From: Metopolophium dirhodum
Lineage: Eukaryota; Arthropoda; Insecta; Hemiptera; Aphididae
DNA length: 64,000 bases
Direction of reading: 5' to 3'
NCBI RefSeq assembly: GCF_019925205.1
Contig: NC_083565.1
Coordinates: 15,156,241-15,220,240 of the forward strand
Every line of letters starts with the position of its first letter. The stretch's first letter is position 1. The notes beneath the pieces are model-generated. The model had not been told where the DNA came from. It saw only the letters and a program-made list of their open reading frames with translations, and ran no database searches. Below, one piece after another: positions 40,497-51,935 of this stretch. The position numbers and the translations under genes were made by a program.

Positions 40497-40719
40497 AGGT
40501 GTTTTATTTGTTTAATCCTTTTGCCATACCTATATCGATGCAGTCAAAAACTTCCTTTATTGTGTGAATTGAAAAACGGTCATCCTCGGCAAACCTCAAT
40601 AAAATAATCAAAATACATCATCCATACGTAAGTTATACACTGTAGAACTTGACGATAATAATAATAACAATGTACAAGTACATAATAATATTATATTATT
40701 CTACGTATGTGAAGAACGT

Positions 40720-41180
40720 CGCGTTATTATAACTCGTTTTACGTATATACCGCGGTTCATTAGCGGTCGGCGAGTGTGTAAAACGTAATGTTATTGCGTC
40801 GACCGTTTTCGATTTATTTCGTGTATGTATAAATATTGGAAGTTAACTACGTAACATTATGAACGTGGTCCCGGAGCGACGAAAACCGATTTTCAAACGG
40901 AAGGATGCGTAGGTCGATAATAATATTATACCTGTGCGGTGTCCGCTCGGCGCAGAGGTGGGACGCGATAGTCCGCCCGGTGCCACAGGATTTATTATTA
41001 CGATCGGGTAGATACCCGAATATGGAACATAATATTATTTTGGTGAATGCGATCAATCGACGACGGTAATTATTAATTACATCGTAATGCACACTATAGA
41101 TGTATATACGCACCCATAATTATAGCAGCTGACGGCTGGTCACGCGGTCGCGACGGCACCTCCTAGACGCACAGGAAACA
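40720..41180. other. CpG-rich patch, possible regulatory or 5' region
   Basis: Clustered CpG (ACCGCGGTTC, GCGGTCGGCGAG, GCGTCGACCG, CGCTCGGCGCAG) next to the long TA microsatellite. A 17-codon plus-strand frame (MNVVPERRKPIFKRKDA) starts at 40859. There is no splice-supported exon. Confidence 0.35.
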
Positions 41181-42696
41181 AACGATAGAAGTGCGATTGA
41201 CTGTATTATTATTACACAATTTAATATTATATTACCCGTTGGGATGGCGCCGGAGTATTATTTGATGACCTATAACATAATATAAGTCGATGTCGGCGAC
41301 AGAGTGTCGATTTAAGATGTTTGAAAATGCATATTGTAGTATACTATATAAATTACGCGACGAGGTTCAAAACGCCTTTTCCAAAAAGAATATTATGTTC
41401 AAATTGATTTTCTTTTATTTCCTATAATCATACTCAATTATTATATTATACTCTGTATACTCTATAGTAATACGACTGCGTAAGACTAAAGATTTTAACT
41501 AATGAGTAGTAATTATTATATCATTTTATAGTGTTTCGATGTGTAAAATATATTAAAATTATGTAAAAACCAAAATATGAAATACAATTTACAAGCGAGT
41601 GTGCGACTATAATATAATAATATACTATTATACGTTTATAACAATACACTAGTTAATTATGTATACACGTATTGTATATTATTATAGTGTATACAGTAAT
41701 AAACATTAAAACTATAAATTACATATAATCATTACTATTTAGTGAGTATTTTGACATTAAATATTAAGCCGCTAGAGTACGATGTACGACTATTCCGATC
41801 TAAATCGAATAATAACGACTTATGCTATGCGACGAGGCAGTTTGTGAACCAAGACTTAAGTTGAAAGGACGAACATAATATGTTTAGTGTCTCGTGTCCT
41901 TTAATGTAACATACGAATTGTCTAAATCCATTATTCGTGAATAAGTACAAAAACATTTTATAACCGGAAATAGTTTTTAAAAAAAAAAGTGTTTAGTGTT
42001 ATATGTATTTTAGATTAGTCTAAATTGTAAATTGTCAATGTGTTGAATTTATTTTTGAATTTCAATTGGTATCAAAATAAAGTAACGTACAAAATAAACA
42101 GCTAACTACTTTATAATAAATGTCCATAGAAAGTATTAAATTAAAATCTGGTCCAAACATATTAATTTCAAATCTCACCAGATTAACACTACAAGATAAC
42201 CCAGTTCGTAAACTAACGTTTAAAGAGGAACTGCTACCGTGTGATCACTTAACAATATATTATTTAAGCAAAAATTGACCTAAATAATTTATAATTGCAA
42301 ACAGTACGATTCTATCATAGGTTCCCTTTACCCCTTTCGGTTATTTTCCTCTCAATTACTCTCTTGCGTATCATGTTTTTGGGTGTATATACTTTCATAA
42401 AATTGAATTATTGTGCTATGAAATAGATTGTAAATATTCGGTTTAAATAAAAAAAATGTAACGATTTTTAACCGAAGTTAAGTTTATTTTTTCATGTTTA
42501 ACGTAAATGTTTCAAATTAACAAAATAAAAGTAACTTTTAAGTTTAAACTTAACTTACCTTAATAGTTCCTATAATTCCTATACGGATTACATATTAACT
42601 TTACTCGATGAGTTAAATAAAAAAATTATTAATTTTCACATTTTGGTTAGTTTATTATTTTGTTTGATCCTCTGCTGACACGTTACAAAATCAGTA
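41181..42696. other. AT-rich non-coding DNA
   Basis: No exon or element recognised. Confidence 0.6.
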
Positions 42697-42704
42697 TCAA
42701 TAAT

Positions 42705-43177
42705 CAGTGTTCGGATTAGATAAGTATTTTTTTATCTAGATAAAGATAAAGATAATGCAACTCAAATGTATCTAGATTGATATAAAAACTAACTTAACTC
42801 ATATTTATCTAGATAAAGATAAAGATAAATACTTTTTTATCTAGATAAAAAAGATACAATTTTTTTTAAATGAGTTTTAAATTTAGGTATATATTAGTTG
42901 GGCACTAACATGATAATAATAATAATATAAATAAAAATAATTACTATATTTATAAACCATAAACTTGGTTTGAGAATCTGTATAAATATTTAAAATGTGT
43001 TTGTACAGTTTCACGATTTTTATCAATAAAAAATGTATCTAGATGAATTTATTTAGATTAGTAAAAAAATATCTAAGATGAACGTTTAGATATCTTGTAA
43101 CTATTTATCTAGATAAGATAAAAGATGAACAAATAATTATCTAGATATCTAGATAAATTTATCTAGATAAGTCTGAG
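42705..43177. mobile_element. Non-autonomous hAT-like MITE made of TCTAGATA repeats
   Basis: Left end CAGTGTTCGGATTAG, a hAT-style terminus; the right end is shortened (AAGTCTGAG). It is flanked by an identical 8-bp sequence TCAATAAT (42697-42704 and 43178-43185), the duplication length typical of hAT transposition. The 473-bp interior has no coding frame and repeats the palindromic core TTATCTAGATAA and variants at least eight times on both strands, with AGATAAAGATAAAGATAA tracts between. Subterminal repeats of this kind are usually transposase-binding sites in hAT elements. Confidence 0.7.
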
Positions 43178-43984
43178 TCAATAATATTCAGCACTCCATT
43201 GTGTGAGTTGAATCTACATATACGTTTTTCACGAACAAAAACAAGTCCATCCAACCTTCATGTCTTTAAATATAATTTTGTTACATTTTAAATTATTTAC
43301 CAGAATCGTATAAAATTTATCCTAAACATGTTTTTGGCGTATAAATTATTATAATCTTTAACGGTTTTATGACATGTGAGTGTCTGATTAAGTGTGTCTT
43401 GAGACTATTCATCGTTAAAACCATGCAGAATAATAATTATAAGCTGTACTACAATGGTTTGGCGGTTTAACTGAATTAATATTTTTTTGGTGTTTCCGGA
43501 ATTTAGTGGAACAACAAAATTGTTTTCAAAAATCACAACAGTACGTAATTAAAATTAAATAGTTAGTTTTCTTTTGCTATAAATCAACATTAAACAAACA
43601 AAAAACATCTTAAGTAATTATTATGCCTTTTGAGAAAAAAACTTTTTACCAAAAGTTAATTATAAAAGACTTATTTTTCGGCAGTAATATTGTTAACCGA
43701 TTTTAATATTTAAAACTGTAACACCCGTTGTACACGGGTGCTATGCCAGTTCAACATTTTGAAATTAACATTCAGTGTAATTAGCACATCATAAGTCATA
43801 ACTGTCATCCTCTTTGTGAATGTGTTACCTATTAATTAATACTAGTAATTATTTCACAAAAGAAAAAAATATGCATGTAGGTACATAAATCATTAATACA
43901 ATTGAAGAAATGTTTAATGTTTCGGTATTTTTGGATTTATCATATATTTTTTTTTAATAGGATTGTTTAAGAATTTTAATTTGG

Positions 43985-44240
43985 AAAGTATTTTTATTAA
44001 CATTTTAGATTCTGAGCGGAGTGATGAACGTATTGATTTTCCAATGATGTGTGTTTCTTATTTTTTATTTAATTTTTAATTTTTTGTCCGTCACCACCGT
44101 TTGGGCCCGTAAAACTGCTTCAATTTTCTTCAACAGTATCTTGTTTGATGGGAAAGTGCATTAGGTGCATTTAGTTGGTGCATTTTGGAGGTCAAAATCG
44201 CAGTGTTTTTGGTTTTTTCAATGTACTTTGTTGATAATTT
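43985..44240 (+). repeat. Interspersed repeat containing GATTCTGAGCGGAGTGATGAA
   Basis: TTTTAGATTCTGAGCGGAG, then GTCCGTCACCACCGTTTGGG and CTGCTTCAATTTTCTTCAAC. I recognise the GATTCTGAGCGGAG sequence as a high-copy aphid repeat (from memory, not searched). A second, inverted partial copy (CCACTCAGAATCGATTTT) lies at 46281-46298. Confidence 0.5.
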
Positions 44241-44424
44241 TTTTTTGTTCATTGATCAAAAGCAAGAATTCAATAATATCAAATAAAAATCAAATAAATT
44301 ACATAACAATAATAACGTTTATTAGTGTAAATACTAAATGCACACGCAATTACGGCAATATATAGTCATATATTTATAATTTATAGGTATCATCTTTTTA
44401 CATAAACATTTCTTTTGGTTCAGG

Positions 44425-44862
44425 GTTACAATATTCTGACCACAGTAACGTAACATAAGCGATTAAAAGGAGTTAGGTGGAGGGCAGAAGTAACTGCTAC
44501 TGCGGATCATTGACTATTTCCACAGTGAATATAAAGCACAAACAGGGCAATACCGTGAAGTCTAGGGGAAACTAGCATGACCACGACGTGGCGCAAAACA
44601 CGACAAAGAGCCGAAACAGCTGTAAACAAGGGACAGAAAAATGTCTGACGGGCGAACGCCCAATAAAAGGCGAGCCTAAACGGATTTGTTCAAAGTATCC
44701 GACGAACAAAACGGCGTCCAGCCGGACACACAAATAAAGAGCCAACTCGGAACAAAAGCGCACAGTAGCGTATTACACAGACGCAATAAAGGCGAGAGGG
44801 GAGGGGGCAAACACTGCAGTGGCGTTTAAAAGCCGCTGCCCAAACACCTCTAACAAAATGTA
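44425..44862 (-). mobile_element. Possible solo LTR or LTR-like remnant
   Basis: Read on the minus strand, the segment starts TGTTACATTTTG and ends near ATTGTAACC, giving TGTTAC/GTAAC inverted ends about 435 bp apart. Inside are a TTTTAAA box, a pyrimidine/GC-rich block and CTTTATTTG. Base composition is far richer in GC than the neighbourhood. No flanking target duplication or paired LTR was found, so the identification is tentative. Minus-strand sequence just upstream (45100-44890) is coding-like but broken. Confidence 0.3.
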
Positions 44863-45099
44863 ACATAATCTATACTTGGCGGTCTATGTCAGGAACATTG
44901 CCACAAAACATTCACCGAGTGAATCTCTTCGTCCGACTCCAAAGTGTGCGACGTCTAGGTCGGACCGCGGTAACTGTCGTGTCCGTCGCTGCAGCATCTC
45001 CACATCCGCCTCGGGTAACCATATCATATAAGCTATCAGTCGTCCAGCGGTTTTGTCGATCCATTTTCCGACTCAGCATCACCGATTAACTGCGTTTCC

Positions 45100-45310
45100 A
45101 TGTTCGGTATATTTTTCAAAACATTTAAAAAAGATGTAGATTCTTTACTAGTTTTACCGTCAACAATTTTTTGATCGACAAAATATATTTGTATTCCTTA
45201 TTCAAAAGAAGAACTACTTCGATGTATAAAAATTAGATTTTTTACGAATAGGCGTATAGTTAATCAGTGTTTAAAGTTTATAGATGAGTGGTATTATATG
45301 AGTACCCTGC
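45100..45310. mobile_element. Decayed fragment of the same MITE family
   Basis: Contains GATGTATAAAAATTAGATTTT, then GTTTATAGATGAGTGGTATTATAT, equivalent to 35008-35040 and 35780-35810 of the larger copy. It stops abruptly beside the exon candidate at 45345. Confidence 0.35.
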
Positions 45311-45344
45311 AAAAAATGTTGGTCCACTACTCGGCTCATCTTAC

Positions 45345-45518
45345 CTACCACGGATTTATGTGTAAACATCACTAAAGAGACTTCATCGCTCGTAATCGTT
45401 TTGCATGACGTTGTGCACACCCACGTTGCAGCGAACGAGTGAGTTTGTGCAGTTCGGAGGATGAGTATAAGTAACACATATTTTGGAAATGCAGCGTCAG
45501 GGACACAAATAAATTTCA
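45345..45518 (-). CDS. Isolated candidate exon, unknown protein
   Basis: On the minus strand, a TGTTTTTTACAG acceptor precedes 45518 and a consensus GTAG|GTAAGA donor follows 45345. The 174-bp interval is open, phase 1-1, and markedly richer in GC than its surroundings. It encodes KFICVPDAAFPKYVLLILIL, then RTAQTHSFAATWVCTTSC, then KTITSDEVSLVMFTHKSVV. The Cys spacing and alternating hydrophobics suggest a beta-rich extracellular or cytosolic domain, but I recognise no family. A decayed MITE copy lies immediately downstream, so it may be a gene fragment or a captured piece. Confidence 0.33.
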
Positions 45519-48500
45519 CTGTAAAAAACATTTGGATGGCGTATTATAATAATATATTTTAATATCTATAATATGCAAAAACTAACTACAATATCTTCTG
45601 GTGGTTATTATTTGCTACTGCAGCAGACTGCAGCTGCTGTTATAGCCACGAACGACAATGCGTTTTGCACAATACACGATGGCACGCATCTTATTCGTTT
45701 CTTTATTATTATTTTTTTTAAGCCGTCGGTATAGATATTATTCGTATTGCATTCGTGCTGAAGTATATTATAATATCTATGAAGAGCGTCCTCGAAATTT
45801 TATGATAATATTACGTGACGCCACGTGACGCCTGAAACAATAAAATAAATTTGTCTCGCTCTCGTAAACGAAAATAACAATAAACACGCACCACTCTTCG
45901 TAGCAGTGCCACCCAAACTGCGATGTACTTATATATACGATATAAGTACCACACATCCTACAGAATGCCTCGTCGCAATTATCCCCCTACAAATAGATAT
46001 TTAAAAAGAAAACATTTATTGATTTCATGTTTTTTTTAAATTTTTTTTCGTAGGTTGAAGGAGCGCGGTCTTTGAAATGTTAACTATTTTCAAAGAAAAA
46101 AATTTAATGGAATTTTCCATTTTTTGATGATAATATGTTGTTTGGAGGAATATTTTTTTTTTTGTGCTCTAAATAATAATCGTTATTTATTTAAAGCACA
46201 CGAAAAAAAAACCCATAATAAGCGTCAAACACTTTTCAAGCTTCAGTGTCAGTGAGTACCTGTATGACTTTAAACAAACTCCACTCAGAATCGATTTTAA
46301 CTGATAAAATTCATCAATAATCATTATCGATTTCGGGCCAAGAATACCGCAACACACTTGCAACTTTATATTAGGTATTATCCTCCTCCGATATTAGCTG
46401 AGCTACTCAAGAGCGCCTTCCAATATAACAAGTAGAATATCTACACAATACACAATACATGTACAACGAATAACAAAACGACCTGACAAATAAAATACAT
46501 TTCATTCTAATCCATTATTTGAATTTTTTTTTATATTATGCTCATATAATTTATAGACACTTGCCCTGCAAGTTTTTATTTTTTAATATTAACAATAAAA
46601 GATTTATATTTTTTTTTAACTTCAAAATATTTATTTTGATAAATCTAAGTTTTAGATAATTATGATAAAAACGTTAATAAAAAATTTATTTTTGAATTTT
46701 TTATAAAACCAATACTTTTTTGATGTAAATTAGTTTAAAAAGTGTTATCAATTTTTTCAATATAATTTGGTATAAGTAAATCTTAAACTATTTTTATTCT
46801 TAAAACTTTTATAGTTTTTCATTTTTTCATGTGTTTAACTATAATAACAATTGTTACTATTGTTGCTCAGTTGGTATACGTATCAGCTATTATTAATTTA
46901 ATTTATTGTAATTATTTAGTTGTAACGATTTGGCTAAAATAAATAAATACATTTTTTCATTTGTCAGATTTTTCTATTACATTCTATAAATAATTATTAT
47001 ACAAACTGCGTGGCTTTTTTTCAAATCGTGTAAAACCGTTAACCCCCTCAATATTCCTAATGATAAAAATAAAATATTATTCATATTTTAACTTTACGTA
47101 GTATGTTATTAAACAATACTATAAATTATACAAAAAGGATCCATTTAACTTAATACACCGATTTTCCAAGTTCATTTTTATGATTTCAAAAACAATCGTT
47201 TTATAGATATAGATTGAAATAAAATAAACTATATACATTTTATTCTTTTAACAAAAGGCCTCGGACAATTGGCATCATATTTTGAAATTAAGCTCTGTTT
47301 ACAAATATATTTCATATGAAAATAGAAAAGTCACTTCGAGTGAAAATATATATTTTTTGTAAAATGTGTTGGACTCCGGAGTCTTATGAAATATTGGTAT
47401 TTTCACCTATTAACACTATACATACAGAAAAGTCAATACTTCGTTGGGAAATTTAACACACTTTTATTGTTGAAAAGCACTAATTTGACACTACATTTTG
47501 GTGCTGTAGTTAAAAAAACTAATACAAATATTCAGTTTAGCAATGTGAAATAAAAAAATAATGTTAATATACTTAAATAATAAAACTTAAAACCGATGAC
47601 GATAAAAGTAAAAGTAAAAATGTTTTTTAATTTAGTCCCTATTTTACTCCATATCCAGTATTCACTGTTACGCTGTACATATACTAAGGCCCGGGGGGGG
47701 GGGGGGGGGGTGGAAGGGGACGTTTCCAGTCATATTTAACGAAAAACCGGTAGATTCCACGATACGTTCAAAATCTCATACTATTATAATATACTGGGTA
47801 TGTAATAATATAATCTGTTGTATTGTACATTTTTTATCGACTCGTAATTTATATTATTCGAACTCCGCTGCAGTTCAATCGGTGTGCACTCAATGCGCGT
47901 CAATCGATTATACGCATTATACCTATTATTATAAGTATTTATTACTGTATTGTAGTACCGATGTATAAAATATATAATAATACTACCTAGCTGTAATAAA
48001 CTTGGCGTAGACCGAAGATAAATGAAACAGAGATGAGCAATCCACCTGCGGTTGAAAGTAATAAGTAATATGGTGGTATAATAAGTAAGTAGGTAATAGT
48101 TTTTTTACGTGTAAGGTGTAACCAACATTGCAAGCCAGTATAAATAAATGCGTGGTTATGGTTTTAATATTGTCAATAGTGGGTAATCCACCCAAATATA
48201 ACTTATTTCGAAACTTATTATCTAAACCTTCCTCGAATCGTTAAAATCGTTTGAATGTCTTGTGAATCTATAAGTCTCAGCCATACACCATATTTTGCCT
48301 TTTATATATAATAGTTGTTAAACCCATATTATCTTCTATTTAAAATTTCAATACTCTTACGACTCGTCCGGGATCATAAATAGTATGTGTGCAATAATTG
48401 ATAGAAATTGGTCAAAAAAATAATGTTCAATTGAACCTAAACTATTAAAGAATTACATAATACTTAACTACAGAAATATATAAATATATTAGAATAGTTT

Positions 48501-48539
48501 TCGCTAAGAATGTATGAGGAATAAACCTGTCCCATCTTA
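45519..48539. other. AT-rich non-coding DNA
   Basis: Nothing beyond repeat fragments (CCACTCAGAATCG at 46281) and the G18 run. A 24-codon minus-strand frame near 45690 (MRAIVYCAKRIVVRGYNSSC) has no splice support. Confidence 0.6.
47693..47710. repeat. Homopolymer of 18 G
   Basis: Preceded by AAGGCCC and followed by TGGAAGGGGACG. Other runs of 10-12 G occur at 18931, 24361 and 50273. Confidence 0.95.
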
Positions 48540-48776
48540 AACTCGTATATTCATATTACCCAATGTTCTCTAACAATATTTCAATCAAAAATAATTTTTC
48601 AGTTTAAATCATAAACTACTCGTCAGTTATTATATAGTGATAATATTTTTTAGAAAAATGTGGTATTTTAACGTTTTAAAAATTTGTTGTAAAACAAGCG
48701 TTTTAAAAAAAATCAATGGTTATTCAGGTTATTGAAACAATCTTACGTCGATTGGATCACCCAGTATAATACATAT
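48540..48776. mobile_element. Partial MITE copy ending GGATCACCCAGTATA
   Basis: The right end CTTACG followed by GGATCACCCAGTATA, and an interior of GTTTTAAAAATTTGTTGTAAAAC, match the 17.6 and 36.1 kb family members. The left terminus was not located. Confidence 0.4.
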
Positions 48777-49361
48777 ACAAATATAATACAAGCCGATCTT
48801 GCACGGCGTTGCTCGTGACAAATTAAATGCCCGTAGACGTGTGCCTTTAACTCTGTTAAAAGTAAGCTGAAAAGATTTTTAACAATCGGGTTGTTTCGAT
48901 CAAATAAATGTGTACAATTATATGTAATCGTAATAACGTACTAGGTATTTTATTTACCAGGTAGTATTATAATAACTGTGAAAATAACCCCGTCAAATTC
49001 GTTTCGAAGTCTTCTCCAAACAGATAAACAGACAAACGACACTCTCAAATGTATCGGTGCGTGTTTCATGCAATATTACATTTCATCTTTTATTCGTTTA
49101 TAAATCGCAGCGTATGTATACACAATATTTTGTATATAATGTTATGTACTATATTTTATAATATACGCTGCGTTATTATTATTATTACGTGCAGACGATC
49201 GGCGCTGCTGCAGAGCATTGGAAAAATACCCATTCCCTTCCTCGTCCTCGCGGTCATCACCTACAGATCAAAATCCGTAATCGTTTTATCGACACATGCG
49301 CGCGCACACATATGTATGTATTATAATGAAAAATGCCGTCTGAGGATCGACAAAAAAAAAT

Positions 49362-49373
<12 letters not shown>

Positions 49374-49394
<21 letters not shown>

Positions 49395-49438
49395 ATACAT
49401 CATAGACACACTACACACATATATATATATATATATAT
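49374..49438. repeat. (GT)n followed by (TA)n
   Basis: GTGTGTGTGTGTGTGTGTG at 49375-49393, a short spacer, then (AT)n at 49419-49438. Confidence 0.9.
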
Positions 49439-49895
49439 TATGAATAAAACGGTCGTAAATTATATTTTATAGACGTGTACACATCATGTGTATAAAATAT
49501 ATACGAAAGGAGGAAAATAATGATTTCGATACAAGAAAATAATATATAATATGTACATGTTATATATGTGTATGTGTGAGTAGTATTTTTAAGTACGACC
49601 AGATAACGTTCCAAACGAGAACGTTTAATAATAATATCGCGGTACCTATATACCCAATCAAGTGTGTGTGTGTGCGCGTGTATTATACGTAGAGAGAGGT
49701 CCACGCCGAACCATTTTTTTCCCATTTAAAAAACCAAAACGTATAATTATCCCCCCGCCGCCGTCGCCACCACCTGCGAGCGGTCGTCGTGTACAATATA
49801 CAATATAATAATATCTACATATATTTAATATATTTATGTGTGTGTGTGTGTATAATATGTAAAACGCGTATATTATAATATAAAAACCCAAGGAA

Positions 49896-49945
49896 ACGAC
49901 GACGACGACGACGGCGACGGCGACGACGACTACGACTTCGACTCG
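49896..49945. repeat. (GAC)n-rich trinucleotide tract
   Basis: ACGACGACGACGACGACGGCGA and variants. Frames through it would give poly-Asp or poly-Arg; no gene supports it. Confidence 0.85.
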
Positions 49946-50299
49946 GACGGTATCTATATATATGTATAATATTGATTGATTAGAAATGCATGGCGAGACT
50001 TAAATATTTATGTTCAACGGACGGAAGAGGAGCGGCGAGTGTAATATTATTCTCGTCGCTATAATATTATGTACGTTTCGGATAGGTCCGACAAATATGA
50101 TTATGTACTATTTGACATTGAACCCACTCCGTCGTCGCCATACTGTATAATATATACCTAATATGATAAAGACTCATATCATTAAGAATATTGTATTTAA
50201 GAAAGTATATTACAGAAATAGATGCGATATTAACTTACTATCATGACAACATATATTCAACACATTGGATATGGGGGGGGGGAAGACAATACACATGTG

Positions 50300-50590
50300 C
50301 AAAGTGATTTGCAAAATGATAACACCCCCTTTTTTTAATTATACAGTTATTCAAAATCTTATTTTTGGAATTTTTAAATATACTTAAAGGTGATATTTTA
50401 AAATTATTGAGATATTCTGTGCTACTCGAGGAGTATCCTGTGGAGTTATAAACTGAAGAACTACCACTCTTTTTCCACTGTACAATTTATTATTTAGCGG
50501 ATAATTATTCAGAAAATGTTGACGTATCAAAATCAATATTCGAACGAATGGTTTTTGAGGAGGTAATATTTTAAAATTGTATATAATAAT
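50300..50590. mobile_element. Decayed repeat related to the 38.9-39.7 kb element
   Basis: GGAGTATCCTGTGGAGTTATAAACTGAAG, CTTTTTCCACTGTA and ATCAATATTCGAACGAATGG parallel 39104-39230 in order and spacing. Termini were not found. It sits next to the LINE fragment, so the two may be a nested cluster. Confidence 0.38.
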
Positions 50591-50689
50591 AGATTCACGA
50601 TAATGGGATTAGAAGACATGGCTGATGTAATGTTATTTGAACATTTTAGTAAGTAATTAATATTAATCCATCAACATTTATTATTTCCC

Positions 50690-51935
50690 AATGAATTAAA
50701 AAAATTGATACAAAAGCTAAAAAAGTCAATAAATCGCCCGAACGCGATCAAATAACAGACAAGATACTTCAAGCAACTTCCTAAAAACTCAATTATACTT
50801 CTCACATTCATTTGTAATTCTATGTTGAGATTCTGTGTCCTACTTTCCTCTAATATAGAAACTATCTATAATAATCTTTATCCACAAACCCAACAAACCA
50901 AAAATGTAACTTTCCTCATAAAGGCCAATATGTCTATTATCAGTATTTAGGGAAATTATTTGAAAAACCGATGCTGAAATGGATCAGATCCACTCTTTAA
51001 GTCCCAAAAAATTATACTAAATACTTAACTTGGATTCAGAAAAAAAATATTCCTCAATCTACCAGATCTATCGAATTGTCGCAAAATAACTTCATCGTTT
51101 GAGTACAAAAACTTTTGACAGAGAGTATGCTTAGAATTACAAGCTTTTGACCAGGCGTACTCTTTAAAATAAATAAAGTTCCTTCCAGCTCCACTCTACT
51201 TATTGACCGAATCGTATCTGCAAAATCTCTCATTCCTCGTCCTTCAAGGAGGTTCCCTCACATCACAATTCCAAATCCAAACAGGAGTACCTCAGGTATG
51301 TGATTTATCACTAGACTTCTACAGTTTTTATACAGCCGACATTCCTAATTCCTAAAATACACTGATAGCTATCTACTCTGATGACACGGCTATTTTCTCA
51401 TCACATTCCGACACCACAAGAGCAAATTCAATTCAGATAAGTCCTTTCACATTCGTTTCACTCTAAGAAAAGGTGTCCTACCAGCAATCTATTATCCCAA
51501 CTACAACTCAGACCAAATATTTAGGTCTAATATAAGACAAACGAATAATTTGAGGTCCACACCTAATAACTAAAAGAAAAGTTCTTAACACTAGACTGCA
51601 TCTATTACGCCAAATTCGAAAGTCCAAACACGCAATAAACAACAAACTTATAATATATATAAACCAATGCTAAAACCCATTTTGGCCTATGGCATCCAAA
51701 AATGGGGATGTGCCAATCCCTCCCAAACACGTACCACCTAGCCACCTAGGCCTTCCAGTCAATCACTCTTCGCCAAAAAACATCTGCGCCAAGGTACGTC
51801 TCAAACCTCTCATTACACAAATATCTAAAAATCGAAACATTTATTATAGCTAAAAATGACTACAAAAAGTTCCACACGAAATCAATTAACCACACAAATC
51901 TACTAGTTTTGTCAAACCAATTTTAAGGATTATAC
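50690..51935 (+). mobile_element. Degenerate Jockey-type LINE (non-LTR retrotransposon) reverse transcriptase fragment
   Basis: Scattered frames on the plus strand match the reverse transcriptase of Jockey-superfamily LINEs. In order they read KSPERDQITDKILQATS, then LGKLFEKPMLKWI, then FDQAY. A long in-frame block follows, LPAPLYLLTESYLQNLSFLV, leading to QTGVPQ and the catalytic box AIYSDDTAIFSS (YxDD at 51374-51385, Ser in place of the usual Ala). After that come QTKYLGLI and KPILAYGIQKWGCANPSQTR, and a tail near 51850-51900 reading KKFHTKSINHTN. Stops and frameshifts are frequent and the 5' endonuclease half is missing, so the copy is 5'-truncated and dead. Confidence 0.85.

Noticed and set aside
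49049..49405. 118-codon open frame
   Set aside because: Tyr/Ile/Cys-rich translation of AT- and GT-repeats, ending in poly Cys-Val.
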